This document shows positions 54,203 through 62,900 of a DNA stretch of 64,000 nucleotides, in pieces. Position 1 is the stretch's first letter. Every line of letters begins with the position of its first letter. The notes under the pieces were generated by a model, which saw only the letters and a list, made by a program, of their open reading frames with translations, was not told the DNA's origin and did not search any database. The position numbers were made by a program, and so were the translations under genes. Origin of the DNA: an uncultured Pseudomonadota bacterium (GTDB lineage: Bacteria; Pseudomonadota; Gammaproteobacteria; Burkholderiales; JALYOK01); NCBI GenBank assembly GCA_902826775.1, contig CADEHE010000004.1:106927-170926 (forward strand). Direction: 5' to 3'.

Positions 54203-55120
54203 CTACGCCAGACTGCTCACCAGCGACGACATCGCTTCCAAATCGGCCAGTAACGCCTCGGCGATCAGGTCGAGCGAGCCGCGACTTATTTTGAGCAAGT
54301 CGAGCCAGCTCTCCGGCACGGGTTCGCCCAGCGGATAGAAGCCTGGGTTGGCTGAACCTTCGATGGTGCCGGTCAGCCGATCGGCAATCGCTACACAAGT
54401 GGCGAGGGGGCGCGCATCTTCCGGCGCCGCCAGCGGGTGGTGGTGATGCAGAATCGCTTCGACCAACGTGTGCGGCAGTCCTAACGAGCTGCCGACCGCT
54501 GCACCGACAGAATTGTGTGTCGCGATCAAGCACGCGCGCTCTTGCTCAAGCGAGCGCGCGTTGGGTTCTTCCGTCACCATCGCGCGCAGGCAAAACATTT
54601 GCGCCGGCGCCTTGGCAGCAAGTGCGAGGTAGCCGATGTCGTGCAATAGCCCGGCGGAGTAAGCCGAACCGGATGTGACCTCCAACGGCGTTAAGCGCGC
54701 AACCGAGCGCGCACCAACCGCAACTAGTAACGCGTGCAGCCAAGCGGCGCGGCGGTCAAAGTCGCCAGTGGCGCCGCGTGTGCTTTCTGACAGAAGCATG
54801 GCAACGCAAGTTGCTTTCGACAGTTCCATGCCCAGGCGAGTGACGGCTTGCCGCACCGAATCGATTTCGCGCCCGGATGAAAAAGCAGTCGAGTTGGCTA
54901 AACCGAGCATGCGCGCGGTTAGCTTGGGATCGTGCTCAATTGCGACCGCAAGGCGCGGAAACGCGTCAGCGGCGTTATCGTCGATCTCGACGATACGCGC
55001 GGCGAAGGGGCTCACGATCCCCACGCCTTGCAACAAATTCTGAATATCGACCTGCTCGCAGGTACCTTTGCCAGCTGCTTGTCTGCACGCGCAGGTGGCA
55101 ACAAATGGGGCGCTATCCAT
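54203..55120 (-). CDS. HDOD domain protein
   Basis: 305 residues from ATG 55120. HDOD domain about 30-235: LPRLAVAIEHDPKLTARMLGLANSTAFSS at the N-terminal part, YSAGLLHDIGYLAL where HD residues are partly kept, and HNSVGAAVGSSLGLP. HDOD proteins are usually non-catalytic signalling modules tied to c-di-GMP, chemotaxis and motility. A near-consensus sigma-28 promoter precedes it, pointing to the flagellar regulon. Confidence 0.9.
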   Translation of the reverse strand: MDSAPFVATCACRQAAGKGTCEQVDIQNLLQGVGIVSPFAARIVEIDDNAADAFPRLAVAIEHDPKLTARMLGLANSTAFSSGREIDSVRQAVTRLGMELSKATCVAMLLSESTRGATGDFDRRAAWLHALLVAVGARSVARLTPLEVTSGSAYSAGLLHDIGYLALAAKAPAQMFCLRAMVTEEPNARSLEQERACLIATHNSVGAAVGSSLGLPHTLVEAILHHHHPLAAPEDARPLATCVAIADRLTGTIEGSANPGFYPLGEPVPESWLDLLKISRGSLDLIAEALLADLEAMSSLVSSLA

Positions 55121-55177
55121 GTCCAATCTTCTCCGTTTTCAACACTTCAGCCCCCCCTAGTGGGAGGCTTTGGCGTC

Positions 55178-55204
55178 TTATCGGCGGCAAAGCCGATTTC
55201 TTTA
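55178..55204 (-). promoter_or_regulatory. Sigma-28 (FliA) promoter of the HDOD gene
   Basis: Minus strand TAAAGAAA (55204-55197), exactly 11 bp, GCCGATAA (55185-55178). The FliA consensus is TAAAGTTT-N11-GCCGATAA: the -10 is perfect and the -35 matches the conserved TAAAG. Predicted start about 55168, about 48 bases before the ATG. A stable 8-bp hairpin (about 55150-55170) lies in the leader. Confidence 0.8.
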
Positions 55205-55233
55205 GCGTTTGCCGTTGCTATTCGACTGTTTGC

Positions 55234-56016
55234 TTAGCGCAAAGCGCTCCATCCCGCTTCGTCGCGATCCAGCAGGCGTTTGAGTGCCGCAAAATGCAAT
55301 TCCGATTGCTGCCGCTCGCTGCTGATACAACGAGCCGCCTCGGCGGCCACGGCTTCCGGCACGCGCTTTAGTTTGCGCCCGGTGCTTTCGGCCAGCACTT
55401 GAACCAGGCACGAGCGCTCCAGGTAGTAGAGGTCATCGAACGCGTAGTCTATGCGCTCGCCGCACACCATGACGCCATGGTTGGACATGAACATGATGTC
55501 GGCGCTTCCTAGCGCAGCCGTCATGCGGTCGCCTTCTTCTTTGCTCAGGGCCACGCCCCCGTACACATCGTCATAAATGATGCGGCCGTGATAGCGCATC
55601 GCGTTTTGATTCGCGGTAGTGTCGAGGCGTCCGCTTTCGCAAATCGTCAACGCGGTTGCGTAAGGCATATGGGTGTGCAGCACCACCTTGCGCCTGGCAC
55701 CGACGTGCACGCGACTATGTATGAAAAACGCGGTGGGTTCGGCGTTATGCCGGCCCTCTACCACTTCTCCGGCGGCGTTAACCACGATGAGATCGTTCGG
55801 CGTAATTTCAGACCAATGCAATCCCTGCGGGTTGAGCAAGAATAGATCTGGGTTGCCGGGCATCTCGACGCTAAAGTGATTGCAGACGCCTTCGTTCAGT
55901 CCCATGCGTGCTGCGCTGCGCAGCGCAGCAGTGAGATCGATACGAGTTTGCAGCACTTGTTGGTCGAGCGACGGCCGATGGAGGTTGGGGGTGGGGGCGT
56001 TCATGAGAGCATTCAT
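55234..56016 (-). CDS. Class II aldolase/adducin family protein
   Basis: 260 residues. VCNHFSVEMP near residue 45, the zinc-ligand HTHMP (about 121-125, KVVLHTHMPYAT) and a third His in MSNHGVMV (about 181) are the class II aldolase metal site; the usual catalytic Glu/Tyr positions are less clear. Family members include fuculose-phosphate aldolases and non-aldolase decarboxylases; which applies is not clear. Single gene. Confidence 0.85.
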   Translation of the reverse strand: MNALMNAPTPNLHRPSLDQQVLQTRIDLTAALRSAARMGLNEGVCNHFSVEMPGNPDLFLLNPQGLHWSEITPNDLIVVNAAGEVVEGRHNAEPTAFFIHSRVHVGARRKVVLHTHMPYATALTICESGRLDTTANQNAMRYHGRIIYDDVYGGVALSKEEGDRMTAALGSADIMFMSNHGVMVCGERIDYAFDDLYYLERSCLVQVLAESTGRKLKRVPEAVAAEAARCISSERQQSELHFAALKRLLDRDEAGWSALR

Positions 56017-56150
56017 TGATTGGAGAGCTGAATATTCTCACGCGCGCGCACGCCGCGCTAACCAGCAAATACTAGTGCTACTAGTGCGCCGCCATTCCCA
56101 TAGCTGAACGTGGAGGAGGCTATGCTCAAAAGAGTATAGAGCTCGGCGGA

Positions 56151-56360
56151 TCACACAGAGGCAGTGTAGCCGGCCGCATCGATCGCCGCACGCAGCTGCG
56201 CGATCTCAGTTTTGCTCGCATCGAATTCAACGTCGGCTAGCGCATTCTCGAGCGAGACCTGAGCGGTCACCACTCCGGGCAAGCGCATCAGCAGGTTGGT
56301 GACGCTGCGCACGCAGCCTTGGCAAGTCATCCCTGCGACCTTAATCTTGACTGTCTCCAT
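56151..56360 (-). CDS. copZ: Copper chaperone (HMA domain)
   Basis: 69 residues, one heavy-metal-associated domain with GMTCQGC binding Cu(I), beta-alpha-beta-beta-alpha-beta pattern, ending AAGYTASV. It should hand copper to CopA, encoded 1 kb away. It follows gntK by 14 bp, an unusual pairing. An MMTCxxC-type chaperone; Zn/Cd binding is less likely. Confidence 0.9.
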   Translation of the reverse strand: METVKIKVAGMTCQGCVRSVTNLLMRLPGVVTAQVSLENALADVEFDASKTEIAQLRAAIDAAGYTASV

Positions 56361-56374
56361 TCGCCATCTCCAAA

Positions 56375-56860
56375 TTACTGAGCTACAGCGGCACGAATGC
56401 GCGCGACAATGTCCGAAATCGTAGCGTCGATATTGATGGTAATTGCGTCCGCCGGCGGTTCCAACGTTTGGAACTGACTAGCGAGCAGGCTGGCGGGCAT
56501 GTAGCGATGTTTGCGCGCCGCCAGCCGCTGCTGAATCAGCTCGACGTCGCCTTGTAAGAACACCACGCGCATGTCGCTCAGACCGCGCGCCAGGCGCTCG
56601 CGGTACGCTAGCTTGAGCGCGGAGCAAGCGAGCACAGCGTTGCCGGCTTGCTCTTGCAGTGCGACTAAGCGTTCGTTGATGTGCGTCAACCAGGGCCAGC
56701 GGTCAATATCGCTTAGCGCTATCCCGGCACGCATCTTCTCTACATTCGCGGCGGGATGGAAATCGTCGGCGTCGAGAAAAGTCCATCCGAGCGCGCACGC
56801 TAATTGTTCGCCCACGGCGGTTTTACCTGCGCCCGAAACACCCATCAGAAGTATGATCAT
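56375..56860 (-). CDS. gntK: Gluconokinase
   Basis: 161 residues. P-loop GVSGAGKTAVGE (about 7-18), FLDADDFHPAANVEKM substrate region, ALKLAYRERLARG and a HRYMPASLLASQFQTLEPP segment typical of GntK. Phosphorylates D-gluconate for the Entner-Doudoroff or pentose phosphate pathway. First of a two-gene unit with copZ. Confidence 0.93.
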   Translation of the reverse strand: MIILLMGVSGAGKTAVGEQLACALGWTFLDADDFHPAANVEKMRAGIALSDIDRWPWLTHINERLVALQEQAGNAVLACSALKLAYRERLARGLSDMRVVFLQGDVELIQQRLAARKHRYMPASLLASQFQTLEPPADAITINIDATISDIVARIRAAVAQ

Positions 56861-56944
56861 ATGCTCATTGTGCGCTGCCTGAGTGCGCCGGCACGCGCGG
56901 CGCTAGTGTAGCGCTTTGGTTGCGGCGAAGCGTCGCGCATCTCC

Positions 56945-56976
56945 TGAGCATGGATTTTCATGAGCATGGATTTTCA
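56945..56976 (+). repeat. Perfect tandem 16-bp repeat abutting a promoter
   Basis: TGAGCATGGATTTTCA occurs twice back to back (56945-56960, 56961-56976) with no mismatch, and the next base starts a consensus -35 box (TTGACA, 56977). Such placement suits an operator pair or an upstream (UP-like) element for RNA polymerase. Confidence 0.8.
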
Positions 56977-57006
56977 TTGACAAGCTCGGTATGTGATAGC
57001 TACCAT
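56977..57006 (+). promoter_or_regulatory. Sigma-70-type promoter with consensus -35
   Basis: TTGACA (56977-56982), 18-bp spacer, TACCAT (57001-57006; four of six -10 bases). Predicted start about 57013. No annotated gene starts in this orientation downstream; an intrinsic terminator ends the unit at about 57293. Confidence 0.6.
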
Positions 57007-57148
57007 GAAATTGATAGCGATGCACGCGCGCCTGGCAAGAAGCGGATCAAATCAAGTTAGTCCGCGTTGTGCGCAAGAGCGTGGCTGTGAGCAGAGGCTA
57101 TCGCTTCTAGGAGCAGTGATTATGGATGCGGGTGTTCCACCTGGTTAA
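57005..57148 (+). CDS. Possible short ORF inside the candidate RNA (doubtful)
   Basis: A 47-codon frame from ATG 57005 (or 42 codons from ATG 57020) ends at TAA 57148, exactly where the hairpin chain starts. An internal ATG at 57122 has an AGGAG site and encodes only MDAGVPPG. By hand count about 43 percent of third positions are G/C, well below the neighbours, so I regard coding as unlikely but not excluded. Confidence 0.2.
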   Translation: MKLIAMHARLARSGSNQVSPRCAQERGCEQRLSLLGAVIMDAGVPPG

Positions 57149-57293
57149 GTTGGGCTGGGCTTGGCAAGAAGGCTCAGCTGCCACAACAGATTATTGGCAA
57201 CGATCAGATCCGCATTGATTGCGGAACATCGCAATAGCGATGCGCCAGTGGCGCAGACAAATTCAGAAGGGGAACCGGGTGGTTCCCCTTTTT
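57013..57293 (+). ncRNA. Candidate structured small RNA, unknown family
   Basis: About 280 bases between the promoter at 56977 and the terminator at 57267. From 57149 on the sequence folds as consecutive hairpins: 57149-57187 (long stem around a GGCAAGA loop), 57201-57231 (CGAT and TCCGCA/TGCGGA stems), 57241-57255 (TGCGCC/GGCGCA with a 3-base loop), then the terminator. A 10-mer TGGCAAGAAG occurs at 57033 and again in the first loop at 57162. It does not show the conserved cores of 6S, SRP, RNase P or tmRNA. It converges with copA. Confidence 0.5.
57267..57293 (+). terminator. Intrinsic terminator of the candidate RNA
   Basis: Stem AAGGGGAACC / GGTTCCCCTT (57267-57276, 57281-57290), loop GGGT, with five T on the plus strand (57289-57293). 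The minus strand lacks a T-run after the stem, so it serves a plus-strand transcript rather than copA. Confidence 0.85.
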
Positions 57294-57315
57294 GCTTTTA
57301 CAGGGCTAAGGCAAC

Positions 57316-59760
57316 CTATAGTCGGTTGCGCCACCGCCGCAGCAAAAGCGCATTGCTGACCACCGACACCGAACTGAGCGCCATCGCTGCGCCGGCAACA
57401 ACGGGATTCAACATGCCGAGCGCGGCGAGCGGTATGCCAAGCGCGTTATAAAAGAAGGCAAAGAATAGGTTTTGATAGATTTTCCGCAGCGTCGCGCGCG
57501 ATAGATCGATGGCATCTACCACGCCAAGCAAATCGTCGCGGGCGAGGGTGATGTCCGCGCTTTCGATCGCTACGTCGGCGCCCGCGCCGATGGCGAAGCT
57601 CACATCCGCCGCTGCCAGTGCCGGGGCATCATTGATGCCATCGCCGACCATGCCCACGCACGCGCCGCGCTGCGGCGCCCGTTGCTGCGCAAGTGCACCC
57701 GCGGCGCGTAGCGTTTTCACCGCCTCGGCCTTATCTTCCGGCTTTACGTTTGCGCGGTAGTCGCTGATGCCGGCTTGCGCGGCCACGCGCGCCGCAGCCT
57801 GCTCATGATCGCCCGTCAACATGAGCGGGCGCACGCGCATGCCTTTCAGCGCAGCAATCGCGCTTGGCGTCGAAGCGCGCAGTTGATCTTCGATCGCCAG
57901 CCAGCCGAGAAGATCGGTGCCACTTGCAACCCCGACGACGGTCTTGCCGCCGGCGCGCAGCGCGTCGGCTTCGCGCAAGACTTGCGCGCCGATGTAGCTG
58001 GCGATGAACTGTGGCGAACCGAGGTGAGCGCGCGTGAGCGTACCGCTGCTCGAGCGCAATTCTCCTGAGACCCCGCCGCCCGGTATCGAACGCGCGTCCT
58101 GCGCCATGGCAGTGCCGCCGGCCCAGGTTGCGATTGCTTGCGAGAGCGGGTGCGTTGAGGTTCGTGCCAATGCTCCGGCGACCTCTTGCAGCGAAAACTT
58201 AGAACTTGGGTGCGCATCGGCACAGGGCTGGGCTTGCACCACGCGCGGCTTGCCCTCGGTCAGCGTGCCGGTCTTATCCAAGACCAAGGTGCTGAGCTTG
58301 CCCGCCAGTTCCAGCGCTGCGGCGTTCTTAATCAAGATGCCCGCTTGTGCGGCACGGCCGATGCCGACCATGATCGCTGTAGGCGTGGCCAGCCCCAGCG
58401 CGCACGGGCAAGCGATGACCAGCACCGCCACCGCGTTGACTAACGCCTGCGATAGCTCGCTAGACCACCACCACCAGCTAACAAAAGTGACCGCCGCGAT
58501 CGCCATGACTACGGGTACGAAAATGCCCGCGACTTTGTCGGCCAATCGCTGCACCGGCGCTTTCGATCCTTGCGCTTCGGCCACCAACCGAATGATGTGC
58601 GCCAGCGCCGTGCCCGCGCCGACTTGGGTTGCGCGCACGCGCAGCATGCCGTTTTGGTTCACGGTCGCGGCGTAGATCTTCGCGCCCTGCGCTTTGGCGA
58701 CCGGCGAACTCTCGCCCGTCAACAAACTCTCGTCGACACTCGAAGTGCCCTCGAGGACTTCGCCGTCGGCCGGGACGCGCTCGCCGGCGCGCACTTGAAA
58801 GACGTCGCCGCGTGCCAATTGCTCGGTGGCGATATCCTGATGAGCGCCGGCGCGCTCGACGTGCGCGACGTTCGGCTGCAGTTTGACCAAGGCTTCGATG
58901 GCACGCGAGGCGCGCGCTTTGGCGCGCGATTCCAGCAGTTTGCCCAGCAGCACCAGGGTAATGATGGAGGCGCTCGCCTCGAAGTACACGTGTTGTTGCT
59001 GCAAATCGAGCAGGACGACCGCCGCGCTAAACAAGTACGCCATACTGGTGCCGAGGGCGACCAGCACGTCCATATTCGCGTTGCGCAACGAGAAGCCCAG
59101 CGGGCCGGAAGTTCTGATGGCGTGCCAGGCGCCGACATAGAAACGCTTGCCGATCCAAAACTGAATTGGCGTAGCCAGCGCAAATTGCAGCCAGCGCGGC
59201 AGCAGATCGTGCTGGCCGAATAGCATGCCCGCCATCTGCAGCAGGAACGGCGCGGCGAGAATTGCAGCGGCGACGAATCGGTTGCGCTCGTTGCGGTACT
59301 GCGTGGCGCGCCGCTCGCGCTCCTCTTCGCGCGTTGCTTCCACGAGTTCGTGCGCGTCATAGCCCGCCGCGCGCACCGCGGCGATGGCACCGGCGAGCGA
59401 GGTGATGCCTGGCAGCAATTCGATCCGCGCTTGTTCGGTGGCGAAGTTGACGCTTGCACTCACACCCGGCACTTGGTTGAGCGCCTTTTCGATTCGTTGC
59501 GCGCACGCGGCGCAGGTCATGCCTTCGAGAGCAAGTTGCACGGCTTGCGGACGCACGTCGTAGCCGATCGCCTGGATCGCCTCGACGAGTTGCGCGGGCG
59601 ACGTTTGCGTTGGATCGAGTTCGACGCGCGCCGACTCGATGGCGAAATTGACGCTGCCTTTCGCTCCGGGCAAACGGTTGATGCGCGTTTCGATACGCTG
59701 GGCGCAGGCGGCGCAGGTCATGCCGGCGATGGGAACGTCGAGAATTTTCGTTTCGCTCAC
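57316..59760 (-). CDS. copA: Copper-translocating P-type ATPase
   Basis: 814 residues, GTG start. Two N-terminal HMA domains, each with GMTCAAC (about 13-19 and 80-86), then a P1B-1 ATPase: eight transmembrane helices, actuator TGES (about 352), CPC in ACPCALGLA (about 460), phosphorylation DKTGT (about 502), nucleotide-binding HP in THPL, MVGDGINDAP hinge, and late-helix NxxxYN/MxxSS (NALGIPLAA, MALSSVSVVSNAL). Exports Cu(I). No CueR-type regulator gene or ACCTTCC-type operator is seen upstream. Confidence 0.96.
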   Translation of the reverse strand: MSETKILDVPIAGMTCAACAQRIETRINRLPGAKGSVNFAIESARVELDPTQTSPAQLVEAIQAIGYDVRPQAVQLALEGMTCAACAQRIEKALNQVPGVSASVNFATEQARIELLPGITSLAGAIAAVRAAGYDAHELVEATREEERERRATQYRNERNRFVAAAILAAPFLLQMAGMLFGQHDLLPRWLQFALATPIQFWIGKRFYVGAWHAIRTSGPLGFSLRNANMDVLVALGTSMAYLFSAAVVLLDLQQQHVYFEASASIITLVLLGKLLESRAKARASRAIEALVKLQPNVAHVERAGAHQDIATEQLARGDVFQVRAGERVPADGEVLEGTSSVDESLLTGESSPVAKAQGAKIYAATVNQNGMLRVRATQVGAGTALAHIIRLVAEAQGSKAPVQRLADKVAGIFVPVVMAIAAVTFVSWWWWSSELSQALVNAVAVLVIACPCALGLATPTAIMVGIGRAAQAGILIKNAAALELAGKLSTLVLDKTGTLTEGKPRVVQAQPCADAHPSSKFSLQEVAGALARTSTHPLSQAIATWAGGTAMAQDARSIPGGGVSGELRSSSGTLTRAHLGSPQFIASYIGAQVLREADALRAGGKTVVGVASGTDLLGWLAIEDQLRASTPSAIAALKGMRVRPLMLTGDHEQAAARVAAQAGISDYRANVKPEDKAEAVKTLRAAGALAQQRAPQRGACVGMVGDGINDAPALAAADVSFAIGAGADVAIESADITLARDDLLGVVDAIDLSRATLRKIYQNLFFAFFYNALGIPLAALGMLNPVVAGAAMALSSVSVVSNALLLRRWRNRL

Positions 59761-59810
59761 GCGGTGGCTATTGAGGGGTACATAAAACCGAGAGGCGTTT
59801 ATCGTCCGTA

Positions 59811-59837
59811 CGCAGACCGGGACTCACTCGGTCTGCG
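59811..59837. repeat. Inverted repeat in the copA leader
   Basis: CGCAGACCG (59811-59819) and CGGTCTGCG (59829-59837): a perfect 9-bp stem with a 9-base loop, 51-77 bp upstream of the copA start. Could be an operator or an mRNA hairpin. Confidence 0.5.
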
Positions 59838-59848
59838 CAGAGACTTAT

Positions 59849-59876
59849 AGATTCCCGCCTGCGCGAGAATGACGGG
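59849..59876. repeat. ATTCCCGCC-type dispersed repeat
   Basis: AGATTCCCGCCTGCGCGAGA with AATGACGG: one mismatch from the palindromic ATTCCCGCCTGCGCGGGAAT repeat that is spread through many beta- and gammaproteobacterial genomes (dRS3-like). It lies between copA and the giant membrane-protein gene. Confidence 0.6.
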
Positions 59877-59953
59877 GTTCTTGATCGGCATTGTCACGGC
59901 GCGGCCGTCAATCTGGTACAGCTCCGGCCAAGCTTTCAAGAACGCGCTCCGAC

Positions 59954-62900
59954 CTACGGTTCCCCTTGCGGCGTGTTCTCGGTTGATTTCGTCGCTATGC
60001 GCCGCGAATTGACGCGCGGTTTCGGCTTCGCCCATTCGAGTTGCCGCCAGATGCCTGCGTTCGAATAACACTCCCAGCCCCAGCGCAGCCATTTCAGCAG
60101 CGCGTAGGCGAGCCACAACGCCCACAACAGCATGAGAATGCGGTACGCGGCCAGCGGCACGGAGATCGCCCACGCCACCGGCAGTTGTGCCGGATTGCGG
60201 TCGTGATACCAGCGCAAGTTGGCAGCGTCCGAGCCGTTGCCTGCGACTTGCATTTCCGGCATGCCGAGCAAGCCATGGCGGATCGCCTCGAACAGCGCGG
60301 AAATCAATAGCAGCGTCCAAATGACCAACACGATCTGGCGCAGATTGAACAACCATTTCTTTTCCCATGCGTCAGCATAGCGCTGGCGCGTTGCCATCGC
60401 GAAAAACCAGCCAACCACCAAGATCGCGATCGGCACCGAAGTTTGCGTCAGTCCGATGCCAAGCAGGAACCAGTGATACCACTTAAGTGGGGTCATCCCG
60501 CTTCGGCTCAAACCATACGCAATGGGCAGCAACGCAATCAGCACGCCCCAAATCAAAATCGCCGGGCCGACGCGCAAGCCGCCGGCGAACAGCGTCCAGC
60601 GGTCCGGCGGCATGGTGAGGTTGATGGTGCTGTTCACGTTCGGCACGCCGACATCGACCGTAGATGTCGCAAACTTGCGAGCAATCCCGCGGTTTTCCCG
60701 CCAAGCGATTTGCACGTCTTGTTTGCCCGGTGTCACCGGCAGGCGAACCAGATTACCTTCCAGGCGGATCGGCTGCGTCTGGCCGTTGATGGCAACGCTG
60801 AGTAACGTCGATCCTTGTGGGAGTGTAAGGCTGTGATTACCGCCACGACTCGATCTCAAACTTACACTTAATGTAGTATCTGTCGCCCGCACGCCTGGCG
60901 CGACTTGCAACAAGCTGCGGTCGATAGTGAGCGTTTGGCCATCGACGCCGAGCGGGCGCGTGAGGGCGATCTTGACCGTTTCGCCGGGCCAGGGCCGCCA
61001 TTGCGGCATCAAGTTCGCTTCGTTGTCCTGATGGTGGATGACGGGAATGCCGCTCAGTTCCGCATGCCACTGCGGGCCAAGGTTCAGGCGCCAGATGTGG
61101 ATTTGATTGTTGGCGGGCGGCGCTTTGAGCGCAATCGCCGCGCCGATTTTGAGCGCACTGAGAAATTCGAACTCGCTGGTCTGCGGGCCGAGATTGACGT
61201 TGGCGCTGCCGTTGTCGATGCGAATGTCGCTCTGCGTGACCGATTCGTTTTCCAGTAGTGGAATCTCCACCAACACCGGCGCGCGGCTGGCGTTGCTGCG
61301 CGTCACGCGCGTGTTGACCGTCCAGGTCAAACCCAAGTTGAGGGTGCGCTCCACCACGACGAACGGCGGCAGCGTTTCGCCATCGGCGCTGCCGGCGGCC
61401 GCCGCCGCGCTGTTCGACACCAAGCGTGTGAGTAGCAGACTCTCCCCAGCGGCGCCATTTTCGTTGAGCCCGTCGAGCTTCCAGCCGTCCAGATTGGTTT
61501 CGACGTGCTGCGGATGCAGCGGCAGGCCGAGCTGCACTGCATCTCTGCCATTCAAACTGGATTCCAACGCGAGTTGATGCACGCCTTTCGGTACCAGCGC
61601 CCACAGCGTGCCGCCGTCGCCGCGCGCCAGCGCCGCAGCCGGCTTGCCGTCGAGCAGGACGCGCTGCGGCGACCATTGGTTCGCGCCGCCGGGCAGCGGC
61701 ACCGCGGCATCGACTTCGGCATGCGCCTCGATGCGCAATTGCAAGGCGTCGCCGCGCGCCTCGATGCGCAAGCGCGGCAGCGTTGCGCACGCGGGCAAAC
61801 ACTCGGGCGGGGCGAGCAGCTTTTGTTTGAGCTGCTGCAGCAACTCGGCGTCCGGCAGCGCACCGTTGTGGCCGGCCAGGCGCGGCGGCACGGCGGGGGC
61901 GGGGTTCGATTCGGCGTCGGGCGGTGGCACGGCAGGCGTCGCCGCTTCGGCGCGCTCGCTGATGCTGAAGCTCGCCAGCAGCGCCGCGCAAGCCAGAGCG
62001 CTCAGCGTCGCACTCGCGCCGCTCGCTGCGTTGCCGAAGCCGCGCTTTACCTCTGCCAGCCGCAAAAACAGCAGCACCAACAAGATCATCTGTACGGTGG
62101 TGAGCAAGCCCGTCAGCGCGGGCGAGAGCAGCCAAAGCTTGACTTGCTGCGTGTGCTGCACCGGGCCGCTCCACACCAGCGGATACTCGCGCCATTGCCA
62201 GCTCGGCAGGCCCGGGCCGGTTTGAATGCGCGCATTCGGATCGATGCTGTCGAGCTGCTGGTTCGCTTGGCGGCGATATTCGTAGCCAGGCTTGCTGGGC
62301 CCCATTTTGCCTAAGCGCGAAGCTGAAGACTTCGGCGACGGTAGCGGTGGTGGAGCCGGTGGCGGAATGCTCGCTACTGGTGCGTCCGTGGCATCGGCGG
62401 CGACTTCCGCTTCCTGCGCCATGGGTTCTGCTGCGGGTGGTGTTGCGGGCGCGGCGGCGCCAGCCAACATGTCGCGTCGCGCATCGTAACTTTGGCTCTC
62501 ACCCACTTGCTGCCACGGCTGCTCCAGCACCGGATAGAGCAGCATGCGAATCTGATCGACGGCGAACGGCACCAGCAGCACGATCAAGCTTAGCAGCGCG
62601 ATCCAGCGGTAGATCGACAGCAGCCACTTGGTGCGCCCGTCCGGCAGTACGCGCAGCAGCGCCACCGCCGCGAGCAAGTTGAGCCAAGCCCAGCGCGGCG
62701 CATCGGCGTCGTGGTACGACAGTGCCATGCCGATCAGCGCGACGAGCGCCCAGGGCCAACCGAACAGTTTTCCGGTGGCGAGCGTGAGGATCAACACCAA
62801 GAATAGATCGAGCAGCGTCCAGCGTTCGATCCAAGAAGAAGGCGCGCGATCGGCGCCGGAAACGTGCAGCAATTGCCAGCCCGGCGGCAGATGCAGCGTC

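Noticed and set aside
55121..55233. Resemblance to a c-di-GMP-I (GEMM) riboswitch (GGCAAAC then GACGCCAAAGCC on the minus strand)
   Set aside because: The GNRA-capped hairpin and downstream stem of GEMM are absent; the same bases are explained far better by a sigma-28 promoter with exact 11-bp spacing.
57161..57451. 96-codon plus-strand frame in the gntK-copA gap
   Set aside because: It runs through the hairpins and the intrinsic terminator and into copA antisense; implausible as a protein.
59799..60368. 189-codon frame spanning the repeat at 59849
   Set aside because: Starts inside the large membrane-protein gene in another frame and ends in repeat-derived sequence.
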